Shown: positions 52,456-59,676, numbered from the stretch's first letter. The stretch is DNA of 64,000 bases from JANLVI01 sp031363915 (GCA_031363915.1 JANLVI010000026.1:93197-157196); one strand, 5' to 3'. A program made the numbers and translations. The notes: generated from the sequence alone by a model not told the origin.

Positions 52456-52540
52456 GGGTAGGTGGTCGAGTGGTTAAAGGCATTGGACTGTAAATCCAAC
52501 GCGCTAACGCGCTACGCAGGTTCGAATCCTGCCCTGCCCA
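52456..52540 (+). tRNA. tRNA-Tyr (anticodon GUA)
   Basis: 85-nt type II tRNA: acceptor GGGTAGG/CCTGCCC, anticodon stem GGACTGTAAATCC with GTA, a long variable arm (GCGCTAACGCGC region) and T-arm GCAGGTTCGAATCCTGC. No encoded CCA. Confidence 0.95.
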
Positions 52541-52551
52541 GGTTGTAACGC

Positions 52552-52583
52552 AAACGCGCCGCGGAATATTCCACGGCGCGTTT
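52552..52583. terminator. Bidirectional terminator after tRNA-Tyr
   Basis: AAACGCGCCG and CGGCGCGTTT flank a CGGAATATTCCA core, giving a long stem with A-rich 5' and T-rich 3' flanks. It separates tRNA-Tyr from the convergent exported protein gene. Confidence 0.75.
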
Positions 52584-52597
52584 GTCGTCGAGCGCCG

Positions 52598-53722
52598 CTA
52601 CGGCGTTTTGGCGAATCCGGCTGGGATCTCGAAGAGACCCGCGGCCGTAGCATCGAGCGTTTTGAGGTTTCCTCGCTCGGTCAGAAAACCGATCCCGCTA
52701 GGCGTTCCGCTCGCCGCGGGTGCGGGAGAGGGGCCGCCAGCGGCGTTCATTGTCACGAGCGAGTACAGCGGCAACTTCGCGGTCGGTATTGCGGGGCCGC
52801 TCTGATGAAAGGTGACTGTCGGACGACAGCCGCCGGAGGATTGCGGCGGCGTCATGACATCGTTTACGGTTTGCGGAATCGGCGCGCGCCGCAGGGGGCA
52901 CGCGGTAACCTTCGGTCGATTGAGCGTGGAATAATACTCAGTCGTTTTAATCGCAAACGAGCCGTCGCGGCAACTTCCGGTCGATTTTGTCACGGCGACC
53001 GCGGCGGTCGAATCGTAGCCGACGGTTGCGAGGTTCTCGTTGCGTTGCGATCCAAGCGACTTCGTTGTGGCGATTACGTCGAAGTTCGCCGTCCCGGGTG
53101 CCGCCGGCGCGCTGGCGGCACCCGGGTCGCGGCCTTTACGCGGTTCGGGCGCGGCGGGTCTGGCCGAAGTCATCGCCGCCTCGCTGTTTGGGTCGAGGAT
53201 CGCGTAGGTTTTCTTCGCAAGATCGAGCGTGATGACTTGGCCGGCGTCGCATTTACGAATCGTCGCGTTCTGAGCCGTAACGTCATCGATGCGTTCCCAA
53301 CCGTTGTAGTAACTGTAGCGCAGCAGATGCGGCGTGAGGAAACCGCGCATCGATGCGGCGAGCGCGCCGAATTGTGCGCCGAGCTGGGCGTCCATTGCGT
53401 TCCCGATCGCATTCGAGGCGGCGTCGCCTGCAATTGCGCCCGCCGCTCCACCGACATTGCCGCCGAGAACGGCCGATGCAATGTTGCCCAGGCTGATGCC
53501 GCGCTTCTTTGGCGCCGGAGTCGGACTGCTCGCCACGGCCGGCGCCTGAAGTGCTGCAAGGTCGGTCTGAAAGCTACCCGGCGGTGGGGGCGTTGCGTTG
53601 ATGACAACGCGGACGATTTCATCGTAGCTGAGCCCCGGCGGTGGTGCGGCGAACGGTCGGCTAGGCGCGAGGAGCAAGAAAATCGCGATTGCACCGGTCA
53701 GGCGAAGAAGCGAGCGTTTCAT
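52598..53722 (-). CDS. Exported protein of unknown function
   Basis: 374 aa from ATG 53722 with a signal peptide (RLTGAIAIFLLLAPSRPFA-A). Next a short helical segment (LSYDEIVRVVIN), a basic Pro linker, and a Gly/Ala-rich stretch (about 75-110: IASAVLGGNVGGAAGAIAGD) that could act as a glycine-zipper. The rest has paired cysteines (KCDAG, SCRDG, ACPLR, GCRPT) and ends in a hydrophobic SGIGFLTERGNLKTLDAT region. A glycine zipper in exported proteins often means outer-membrane association; no family is recognised. Monocistronic, convergent with tRNA-Tyr. Confidence 0.7.
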   Translation of the reverse strand: MKRSLLRLTGAIAIFLLLAPSRPFAAPPPGLSYDEIVRVVINATPPPPGSFQTDLAALQAPAVASSPTPAPKKRGISLGNIASAVLGGNVGGAAGAIAGDAASNAIGNAMDAQLGAQFGALAASMRGFLTPHLLRYSYYNGWERIDDVTAQNATIRKCDAGQVITLDLAKKTYAILDPNSEAAMTSARPAAPEPRKGRDPGAASAPAAPGTANFDVIATTKSLGSQRNENLATVGYDSTAAVAVTKSTGSCRDGSFAIKTTEYYSTLNRPKVTACPLRRAPIPQTVNDVMTPPQSSGGCRPTVTFHQSGPAIPTAKLPLYSLVTMNAAGGPSPAPAASGTPSGIGFLTERGNLKTLDATAAGLFEIPAGFAKTP

Positions 53723-53821
53723 GCGAGTCGCTTCCGCGACCGTTGTCGGCGTCCTCTCGCCCCGCTGACTTGTGATGTCGGCAAGGGGACGTGGAGCGAT
53801 TTGCGGTAAGCAAAGGCGAAC

Positions 53822-53895
53822 GCGGGCGTTGCATAATGGTAATGCCCTTGCCTTCCAAGCAAGAGTCGCGGGTTCGATTCCCGCCGCCCGCTCCA
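53822..53895 (+). tRNA. tRNA-Gly (anticodon UCC)
   Basis: Cloverleaf with acceptor GCGGGCG/CGCCCGC, D-arm GCAT...ATGC, anticodon stem TTGCCTTCCAAGCAA with TCC, T-arm GCGGGTTCGATTCCCGC, discriminator T and encoded CCA. Its 3' half (from 53847) is duplicated at 54616-54655, so the gene appears to be the attachment site of the higBA cassette. Confidence 0.96.
53847..53886 (+). repeat. attL-like copy of 40-bp direct repeat (inside tRNA-Gly)
   Basis: Forty bases from CTTGCCTTCC to ATTCCCGCCG, covering anticodon arm to the T-arm end of tRNA-Gly, recur without mismatch at 54616-54655. Both copies are followed shortly by GCTCCA. Confidence 0.85.
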
Positions 53896-53905
53896 ATGTT
53901 GTCAC

Positions 53906-53928
53906 CCCGCTCAATGCGGGTTTTCTTT
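53906..53928 (+). terminator. tRNA-Gly terminator
   Basis: CCCGC, loop TCAAT, GCGGG, then TTTTCTTT: a short classical intrinsic terminator 10 nt after the encoded CCA. Confidence 0.8.
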
Positions 53929-53952
53929 GTTCCGACATTGTGTATGTCTCGC

Positions 53953-53982
53953 TTGACGATATATATCGCATAGCGGTATAGT
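53953..53982 (+). promoter_or_regulatory. higBA promoter with palindromic operator; probable leaderless start
   Basis: -35 TTGACG (53953-53958), 18-bp spacer, -10 TATAGT (53977-53982). The 12-bp palindrome CGATATATATCG (53957-53968) overlaps the -35 end and spacer, where HigA-type antitoxins usually bind. Transcription would begin about 7 nt after the -10, at or next to the higB ATG (53989), so no ribosome binding site can exist on the message. Confidence 0.65.
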
Positions 53983-53988
53983 CCTCAC

Positions 53989-54276
53989 ATGAGGTTCCGC
54001 GATCGGGGCACGGAAGACGTCGCGAACGGACGCTCAACGAAGGCCGCCCGAGCGACTCTCCCGTTGAACTTGTTAGCGGTTGCGATTCGTAAGCTGGACG
54101 CTCTGAACTTCGCCACAGCATTGGACGATCTCCGCACACCGGCGGGCAACCGGCTTGAAGCTCTCCGTGGCAACCGAGAAGGCCAATACAGCATCCGTAT
54201 CAACGACCAATACCGAATTTGCTTTACTTGGAGTGGCAGCGAGGCAGTGGATGTTGAAATCGTCGACTACCACTAG
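53989..54276 (+). CDS. higB: HigB/RelE-family toxin
   Basis: 95-aa mRNA interferase of the RelE fold, expected to cleave mRNA on the ribosome. FRDRGTEDVANG at the N-terminus, RKLDALNFATALDDLRTPAG, NRLEALRGNREGQYSIRIND and QYRICFTW are the HigB signature and include the basic/aromatic residues (Arg, Tyr) of the active centre. 9 bp upstream of higA. Complete and intact, so probably functional. Confidence 0.93.
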   Translation: MRFRDRGTEDVANGRSTKAARATLPLNLLAVAIRKLDALNFATALDDLRTPAGNRLEALRGNREGQYSIRINDQYRICFTWSGSEAVDVEIVDYH

Positions 54277-54285
54277 GAGAAATAT

Positions 54286-54612
54286 ATGGCAGAACTTTTC
54301 GTTCCGACTCATCGCGCGCCAACCACACCTGGCGAGATGCTGCTGATGGAATTTCTGCGCCCATTGGGCGTATCGCAGTTGAAATTTGCAAAACAGATCG
54401 GCGTCGGCTACCCGCGCCTTAACGAGATCATCAATGGTAAACGTGCCGTTACGCCTGATACGGCAATGCGGTTCGCGAGGGCGCTCAAAACGAGCCCGCA
54501 GTTTTGGCTCAACGCGCAGCTTGCGACGGACCTCTACCATGCGCAACATTCACCGACTGCCAAGGCGATCGCAAAGATCAAGCCGCTACCGGAGCTCATG
54601 CAGGCGAGCTAA
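54286..54612 (+). CDS. higA: HigA-family antitoxin
   Basis: 108-aa antitoxin with an XRE-type helix-turn-helix. PTTPGEMLLMEFLRPLGVSQ, LKFAKQIGVGYPRLNEIING and KRAVTPDTAMRFARAL are typical; residues about 20-75 form the DNA-binding domain. AGGAG overlaps the region right before ATG 54286. It should neutralise HigB and repress the palindrome at 53957-53968. Its stop is 3 bp from the right direct repeat. Confidence 0.94.
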   Translation: MAELFVPTHRAPTTPGEMLLMEFLRPLGVSQLKFAKQIGVGYPRLNEIINGKRAVTPDTAMRFARALKTSPQFWLNAQLATDLYHAQHSPTAKAIAKIKPLPELMQAS

Positions 54613-54615
54613 GAG

Positions 54616-54655
54616 CTTGCCTTCCAAGCAAGAGTCGCGGGTTCGATTCCCGCCG
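54616..54655 (+). repeat. attR-like copy of 40-bp tRNA-Gly repeat
   Basis: Perfect copy of 53847-53886, i.e. the 3' half of tRNA-Gly without its 5' half. The following GCTCCA resembles the acceptor/CCA end but lacks three bases, so it cannot belong to a working tRNA. Confidence 0.85.
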
Positions 54656-54665
54656 GCTCCATACA

Positions 54666-54703
54666 AACGAAACAAGCCTCGCTACGGCGGGGCTTGTTTC
54701 GTT
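54666..54703. terminator. Strong hairpin after the right repeat
   Basis: A 17-bp stem (AACGAAACAAGCC.CGC / GCGGGGCTTGTTTCGTT) with loop TACG. It is probably the original terminator of tRNA-Gly before insertion and now ends the higBA transcript. Confidence 0.7.
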
Positions 54704-55377
54704 ACCGTGTTACGTGGATCGGGATACTCGCCAGCTTCCCGTTGCCGCGATGACGGGCGCGGGAGCAGTCACCGCGTGCATGAGCTCGAGTGTCATAACC
54801 GTTAGCCATGACGTGCCGGGGTATTGCATCGGCACCGTCCGGATCAGGGTGAGCGGCGTGAAGAGAGTGCCATCAAGCCGTACGCCGTGAAGACAAAGAT
54901 TCGGCTTGCGCGCGCTTTGAACGCAAATCGGAGGAGCGCGAAATCAGCGGCGCCGCTGTTTTCGCCCAAACAGGAAGCGACGACGATCCACGGCCTCGTG
55001 AACGGATCGAATGCATCCGGGACATTACCCATGGCCCGGGCGACCGTGCGAAGAGCGCAGTTGAACGCAGAGACGACGAGCGCAGCCGCGAACCTGCGGC
55101 GCACGATGTCCGGCACGGACGTACGCCGAGTGGCTACGTGCCGGGGTCGCGTCGGCCCGTGATCGCGGACCAGAGTGCGCTAATTCGCATGCTCAGGGTT
55201 CGATCGCGTCGGTCACCTTCGCGGCGGTCGATATCGACGGTGGCCTGCGAGGTGCGGCGTTCGGTACTCGCCCGGCGATGCCGTTCTTCTTCGCGCTGGG
55301 CGTCAGGCTGTTCGGGTTCCATGTTTTCTTGTTATCGGCAAAAGAGTAAGAGCACTTAGTCGCCCCCCCCGGCCTAG
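54704..55377. other. 670-bp region without a convincing gene
   Basis: Open frames here are short, basic and low in conserved pattern. On the minus strand, pieces in two frames look like parts of a membrane protein (FTRPWIVVASCLG, RIFVFTAYGLMA, then TVPMQYPGTSWLTVMT), which may mark another decayed gene, but I recognise no family. Base composition matches the surroundings. Confidence 0.4.
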
Positions 55378-55623
55378 CTAATGGCCGAGCTTTGCGTTTT
55401 TGAGTGCGAGCAGGACGGGCTCGGCGATTGCCTCGCAGCAGAGCTGGAGTTGAAAGGCGTAGGTGCCATCTTCGCAGCGCGCGGCGCCGGGAACGGCGCG
55501 CTGGTGGTGCGTACAGCGGACGTCTTTGAGGGCCGCGTCGATCGCGTCGGCAACCAGGACGCCCTCATGAATTTCGGGTTCGGGCATCATCGCGCTTTTG
55601 CCAAAGAACGAAGTGTCACCCAC
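55378..55623 (-). CDS. Small cysteine-containing protein of unknown function
   Basis: 81 aa on the minus strand (or 70 aa from an internal Met at MMPEPEI). The sequence has an acidic N-terminus (PEPEIHEGVLVADAIDAALK) and five cysteines, C in RCTHHQ and RCEDG and a CC pair in LQLCCEA. Its composition is more protein-like than the overlapping plus-strand frame. Divergent from the endonuclease-like gene with 28 bp between starts. No homologue recognised. Confidence 0.4.
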   Translation of the reverse strand: MGDTSFFGKSAMMPEPEIHEGVLVADAIDAALKDVRCTHHQRAVPGAARCEDGTYAFQLQLCCEAIAEPVLLALKNAKLGH

Positions 55624-55651
55624 ATGGCACGCTTGCGCGGGAGCCTAGGGC

Positions 55652-56116
55652 GTGGATACCGACGCAAGGCCCAAGGCCACCGTTTCCTATCTCTTCGGCG
55701 ACCCAAAAGAGCCGAAGCGCGATACCAAGTCGATCGGAATTCGTTCCGAGGTTGCCGTCATGAACGCGCTGATTCGAAACGGTTATTGGGTGTCGATTCC
55801 GTATGGCGATAACCGTTGCTACGATCTCGTGGCGGATAACGGCGAGCGGCTGTATCGGATTCAAGTAAAAACCGGCCAGGACCATGGATTCTACCTGCGC
55901 TACTCGTGTTCGAGTTCGCACGTACATCGCGGCCGCTCTTTACGTTCGTACCAAGGTGAGGTAGAATTCGTGGCGGTCTACTGTGCGTCTCGAGATACGG
56001 TCTATCTTATCCCCGCGGCCGAGTTGACCGCGACGCAAGGACACCTTCGCTTTAGCCAGCCGGAGAATGGGCGGAAGAAGCGAATCCGGTGGGCTGGCCA
56101 GTACGAGCTGCTGTAG
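55652..56116 (+). CDS. PD-(D/E)XK endonuclease of the I-Ssp6803I (group I intron homing) type
   Basis: 154 aa. The core reads GIRSEVAVMNALIRNGYWVS, PYGDNRCYDLVADNG and YRIQVKTG, giving E33, D58, Q71 and K73. The spacings 25, 13 and 2 equal those of the I-Ssp6803I active site (E11, D36, Q49, K51, from memory of the published structure). A second half with RSYQGEVEFVAVYC and VYLIPAAEL is also family-like. Known relatives cut tRNA-gene targets and live in group I introns; this copy is free-standing. Its stop codon lies inside tRNA-Thr(GGU), overlapping by 10 nt, so the tRNA is probably made from the same transcript. Confidence 0.8.
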   Translation: MDTDARPKATVSYLFGDPKEPKRDTKSIGIRSEVAVMNALIRNGYWVSIPYGDNRCYDLVADNGERLYRIQVKTGQDHGFYLRYSCSSSHVHRGRSLRSYQGEVEFVAVYCASRDTVYLIPAAELTATQGHLRFSQPENGRKKRIRWAGQYELL

Positions 56117-56178
56117 CTTAGTGGTAAAGCACGTCATTGGTAATGACGAGAGCGTCGGTTCAATCCCGACCAGCAGCT
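56107..56178 (+). tRNA. tRNA-Thr (anticodon GGU)
   Basis: Acceptor GCTGCTG/CAGCAGC, D-arm GCTTAGTGGTAAAGC, anticodon stem CGTCATTGGTAATGACG with GGT, T-arm GTCGGTTCAATCCCGAC. No intron and no encoded CCA. The endonuclease gene ends at 56116 within its acceptor and D-arm. Confidence 0.95.
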
Positions 56179-56184
56179 GATTTT

Positions 56185-56215
56185 AAAGAGAGGGACAGCT
56201 TGGTCTCTCTTTTTT
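56185..56215 (+). terminator. tRNA-Thr(GGU) terminator
   Basis: AAAGAGAGGGAC, loop AGCTTG, GTCTCTCTTT with one bulge, followed by a run of T: an intrinsic terminator for the endonuclease/tRNA unit. Confidence 0.8.
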
Positions 56216-56269
56216 CTTGTCCTGCCCCGGCATGGCTCAGGTCGCCCGCGAGGAAGTCAAAGCAGTATT

Positions 56270-57220
56270 ATGATGACGACGACAACCACGCCGACGATGG
56301 TGACTCCGCGAACCGCGCTCTTCGAGGGCATCATCGACGATGCGGGGCTCTTTCCGCCCGCGCAACTTGCGATGGATGCGGCGCTCAAAGAAAATGCCAA
56401 AAATCGTGCGGGCACGTTCAAGTGGGTCATGGGACGCTTCGTCGTTCCGGCGTCGCGTCTGGACGAACTCGCGAGCGCCAAAGGTAGCGCCACGACGCCG
56501 CTGCGCTTGACCGTCATCCTCGATGGCCCGGGGCTGGCGCCGCGCTGGATCGACGGCGTGCGGTCGGATGTCGAGCGCGCGTACAACGTCGGCAAATCCA
56601 ATGCCGATGCTTTCCTCGTCGAATCGTTCGAAGTGCGTTTGCCGCCCACGGCCGATGCGGCGCTCGTCGCGGATCTCTGCAACACCGTTGCCGAGCGGTT
56701 TCCGCAACCGTCGATCGCCGTCGAAATTCCGTTTGCAAAGACTTGGGCGATTGCGCCGTCGATCGCGTTTCCGATGCTGCGCGATGCGCGCAAGAACTCG
56801 CCGCACTTGATCGCAAAACTCCGCTGCGGCGGCACGATCGCCGATGCATTCCCGAATGCGACGCAACTCGCAAATGCGATCGCCGAGGCGCATAAGAACG
56901 GCGTCCCGTTCAAGGCGACCGCCGGCCTGCACCATCCGCTGCGCTCGCAAGAGGGCGCATTCGAGACGCACGGCTTTCTCAACGTGATGACGGCCGCGCT
57001 CTCCGTTGCGGTCGGTGCGAGCGAAGCCGAACTCGCTGCGATCCTTGAAGAAGAAGACCGCAAAGGCTTCCGTCTCGACGACACGTATTTCATTTGGCGC
57101 CGTCGCCGCTTCGATACAGCCGCGATCGAAACGATGCGCCGCACCGGGTTTCTCTCGTTCGGCAGCTGTAGCTTCAGCGAGCCGATCAACGACCTGCTTC
57201 ACGCCGGCTTCTTGGTATGA
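56270..57220 (+). CDS. Conserved-looking protein of unknown function coupled to fumarylacetoacetase
   Basis: 316 aa from ATG 56270 (start may instead be ATG 56297, skipping a Thr-rich stretch). Contains LFEGIIDDAGLFPPAQ, FVVPASRLDELA, SIAVEIPF, LIAKLRCGGT and FKATAGLHHPLR. The alternating strand-helix layout with a late KATAGLHHP segment suggests a TIM-barrel enzyme, and the charged conserved-looking residues (E, K, R, H) suggest catalysis. I recognise no named family. It overlaps fahA by 4 bp, so a role in tyrosine/homogentisate or other aromatic breakdown is likely by association only. Confidence 0.75.
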   Translation: MMTTTTTPTMVTPRTALFEGIIDDAGLFPPAQLAMDAALKENAKNRAGTFKWVMGRFVVPASRLDELASAKGSATTPLRLTVILDGPGLAPRWIDGVRSDVERAYNVGKSNADAFLVESFEVRLPPTADAALVADLCNTVAERFPQPSIAVEIPFAKTWAIAPSIAFPMLRDARKNSPHLIAKLRCGGTIADAFPNATQLANAIAEAHKNGVPFKATAGLHHPLRSQEGAFETHGFLNVMTAALSVAVGASEAELAAILEEEDRKGFRLDDTYFIWRRRRFDTAAIETMRRTGFLSFGSCSFSEPINDLLHAGFLV

Positions 57221-58482
57221 CCTCGGCGTCGCAGCGGCGGCGCAGTTGGATCTCCATCGCCGACGATTCGGATTTTCCGCTCGAAAATTTGCCGATCGGT
57301 GTCGCCTCCACGCCTAGCGGCGATGCACACGTGGTCGTCGCGATTGGCGACCGAGTCGTCGATCTCGCCCTCCTCGCACGCTTCGGCTTGCTCGACGAGG
57401 TCGCTGCCAATCCCGAGTCGCTCTTCGCTGCGCCTGCCTGCAATGCGTTTCTTGCGCGCGGGCGCGCGACGTGGACCGCGCTTCGCTCGCGCCTAACGCA
57501 GTTGCTCTCGAGCGATGCGTCTGCGAAAGAGCGGGGGAGCATCGAGCGGGCGTTCGTGCGCAACGTAACGATGCAGCTGCCGATCGAAGTCGCGGACTAC
57601 GTCGACTTTTACTCATCGATCGAACACGCAACGAATCTCGGGCGCATCTTACGGCCCGGCGGCGAACCGCTGCTTGCGAACTACCGCCATATCCCGATTG
57701 GTTATCACGGCCGGGCCAGCACCGTCGTTGTAAGCGGGACCGACATCCGTCGCCCAAACGGTCAAACGATAGCACCGGCAGCCGACGCACCGACGTTCGG
57801 CCCATCAAGCATGCTCGATTTCGAACTCGAAGTCGGGTTCATCACCGGCCCCGGCAACCTGCATGGCGAGCCGATTCCAACCGCCGCAGCACGCGAACAC
57901 ATCTACGGTCTCGTGCTGCTCAACGATTGGAGCGCACGCGACGTCCAGGGATGGGAATATCAGCCGCTCGGGCCGTTTCTCTCAAAGTCGTTCGCAACGT
58001 CGATCTCGCCGTGGATCGTCTCTCTCGATGCGCTCGAACCGTTCCGCGTTGCCAATCGCCGGCAAGAGCCGACACCGCTCCCGTATCTCCAAGTTGCTGA
58101 AAACTGGGCGTACGATATCGACCTGGAAGTCGATCTGCAAACGCGGGCGATGCGAGCGCGCGGTGCATCGGCGCCCATCGCGCGCACGACGTTCTCGCAG
58201 ATGTACTGGAACATGGCTCAGCAACTCGCGCACATGACGATCAACGGCTCGCGCGTACGCCCCGGTGATCTCTACGGATCGGGGACGGTCAGCGGCACGG
58301 AGCCCGGCACGTTCGGCAGCATGATCGAACTGACCGAGCGCGGCGCGCGTCCGCTCGTCCTTCCCGATGCGGAACAGCGCGGGTTTCTCGAGGACGGCGA
58401 TACCGTCGTGATGCGGGGCGCGGCGACGCGCGGCGGCCTGCGTGTCGGCTTTGGTGAGGTTGCCGGAACCATTCTGCCGTGA
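57217..58482 (+). CDS. fahA: Fumarylacetoacetase
   Basis: Hydrolyses fumarylacetoacetate to fumarate and acetoacetate, the last step of tyrosine degradation. 421 aa. N-terminal SH3-like domain (SWISIADDSDFPLENLPIGV), then the FAH fold with DYVDFYSSIEHATNLGRILRP, NYRHIPIGYHGRAS, MLDFELEVGFITG, LLNDWSARDVQGWEYQPLGP and LYGSGTVSG. Metal ligands D, E, E and D are all visible. Full length. Other homogentisate genes (hmgA, hppD) are not in the window. Confidence 0.96.
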   Translation: MTSASQRRRSWISIADDSDFPLENLPIGVASTPSGDAHVVVAIGDRVVDLALLARFGLLDEVAANPESLFAAPACNAFLARGRATWTALRSRLTQLLSSDASAKERGSIERAFVRNVTMQLPIEVADYVDFYSSIEHATNLGRILRPGGEPLLANYRHIPIGYHGRASTVVVSGTDIRRPNGQTIAPAADAPTFGPSSMLDFELEVGFITGPGNLHGEPIPTAAAREHIYGLVLLNDWSARDVQGWEYQPLGPFLSKSFATSISPWIVSLDALEPFRVANRRQEPTPLPYLQVAENWAYDIDLEVDLQTRAMRARGASAPIARTTFSQMYWNMAQQLAHMTINGSRVRPGDLYGSGTVSGTEPGTFGSMIELTERGARPLVLPDAEQRGFLEDGDTVVMRGAATRGGLRVGFGEVAGTILP

Positions 58483-59009
58483 TCGCCGAGCCGTATGCCT
58501 GGAACGTCACCGAGCCTGAGTGCGCCGCGCACTATCCCTGCGACGATCTCGCCGGCGATTGGGATCACGCGCTCTATCGCGCGATCGATATCGACGCGCC
58601 GCCCGCCCACGTGTATCGCTGGCTCAAGCAGCTGCGCCTCGCTCCATACAGCTACGACTGGCTCGACAACTTTCTCTTGCCGAGTCCGCGAACGTTGCGT
58701 CCGCGCGCCGCCACGCTTGTCGTCGGCGATCGCATGATGCACGTGTTTCGACTGCTCGCCTTCGAGGCGGATCGCACGATGACGATCGGCGTGAACTCGC
58801 GCTTTGCAACCGCGCTATTCGGCACGCTCGTCGGTACGTACGTCGTGAGCCCGCGCGGAAGCGGCGCGCGGCTCTTCGTGAAAGTTCTCATTCGCTATCC
58901 GCGCTCGTGGTACGGCCGAGCGATGCGTGGCGCGATGCCGCAGATCGACCTCTTCATGACGAAGAAGCAGTTGCTTACACTCAAAGCCTACGCCGAGCGA
59001 CCGGCCTAA
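58479..59009 (+). CDS. SRPBCC-like protein of unknown function
   Basis: 176 aa from GTG 58479 overlapping the fahA stop (GTGA). RAIDIDAPPAHVYRWLKQLR is the usual first strand and helix of START/SRPBCC domains; VGDRMMHVF, FEADRTMTIG and a long C-terminal helix follow. Such proteins bind hydrophobic ligands. Cotranscription with fahA suggests a link to aromatic catabolism or to a membrane ligand, but function is not known. Confidence 0.7.
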   Translation: MIAEPYAWNVTEPECAAHYPCDDLAGDWDHALYRAIDIDAPPAHVYRWLKQLRLAPYSYDWLDNFLLPSPRTLRPRAATLVVGDRMMHVFRLLAFEADRTMTIGVNSRFATALFGTLVGTYVVSPRGSGARLFVKVLIRYPRSWYGRAMRGAMPQIDLFMTKKQLLTLKAYAERPA

Positions 59010-59010
59010 G

Positions 59011-59676
59011 CTAGCTTTCGAGCAGTTGAACCCTGGTGGATTCGATGCCGACGATCACCTCGGAATGAAACTCGACCATGTCGCCTGATTTCTTGGCTTT
59101 GCTGCGCACGTTGAGCTTGTAAAACGGCGTTCCGCTCTTCATCAGGTAGCCTTCGAACTTGTACTCGATGAGCGGCAGACGTTCGCCCTCGAACGGCTCG
59201 AGACGCTCGCGTCGCACCAGCAGGCGCGCGACCAAGAGCTGCTCTTCAACGGTGATGATCGTATCTCGCTGTGTTGCGGAGAGCACCGCACCGATCGTCA
59301 CTTCGCCCGCTCCGCCGGCGATCGAGAAGTTCATCATCCGTTCCCAGTCGCGATCGGAGATCTGCTGCAGTTTGAGGCCGTAGAGGTAGTGTTCTTTGCC
59401 TTTGACCGGCACGGTATCGCGCCAGCGAATCATCCCCGCCAATTGTAACGGCTTCTCTTCGATGAGCGTGACGATCGGAATCGATTCGATGTCCGGATGC
59501 AGTTGCTCGCGCGTGAGCATGCACAGTCCGCCGCCGCCGATGTTGAGGACGAATGCCGGAAATTTCGCGTTTTCAGCGTTGAAATACGCCGCATGCAGAA
59601 GCTTGCGAAGGCGGGGGAAACTGCGACGGTTGCGTTCGACTTGACCGGTCGAGGGGCTAACGCTTGCAGAAGCCAT
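59011..59676 (-). CDS. PilZ domain protein
   Basis: 221 aa. RRSFPRL near residue 18 and NIGGGGLCM near 46 correspond to the RxxxR and (D/N)xSxxG parts of the c-di-GMP-binding PilZ motif, though the serine is replaced by glycine, so ligand binding is uncertain. The C-terminal 80 residues (VEEQLLVARLLVRRERLEPF...) form an additional all-beta part. It probably senses cyclic di-GMP; a diguanylate cyclase lies 2 kb away. Confidence 0.78.
   Translation of the reverse strand: MASASVSPSTGQVERNRRSFPRLRKLLHAAYFNAENAKFPAFVLNIGGGGLCMLTREQLHPDIESIPIVTLIEEKPLQLAGMIRWRDTVPVKGKEHYLYGLKLQQISDRDWERMMNFSIAGGAGEVTIGAVLSATQRDTIITVEEQLLVARLLVRRERLEPFEGERLPLIEYKFEGYLMKSGTPFYKLNVRSKAKKSGDMVEFHSEVIVGIESTRVQLLES

Larger units (their letters stand above)
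53847..54655 (+). mobile_element. Small tRNA-Gly-targeted cassette carrying higBA
   Basis: About 0.77 kb separate the starts of two 40-bp direct repeats; the left copy is inside an intact tRNA-Gly and the right copy begins 3 bp after the higA stop. The interior holds only a terminator, a promoter and the higBA pair, no integrase. The layout matches integration into a tRNA 3' end with a restored tRNA on one side. The right copy lacks three bases of the acceptor strand, so it is a dead fragment. It may be a reduced remnant of a larger island or an element mobilised in trans. Confidence 0.55.

Noticed and set aside
52805..53809. 334-aa plus-strand frame opposite the exported protein gene
   Set aside because: Arg/Cys-rich shadow; the minus frame has a good signal peptide and normal composition.
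54824..55162. 112-aa plus-strand frame after the higBA cassette
   Set aside because: Basic, low-complexity and without any recognisable motif; treated as non-coding or decayed sequence.
55381..55812. 143-aa plus-strand frame overlapping the endonuclease start
   Set aside because: Its second half is out-of-frame sequence of the endonuclease gene and its first half is less protein-like than the minus-strand frame.
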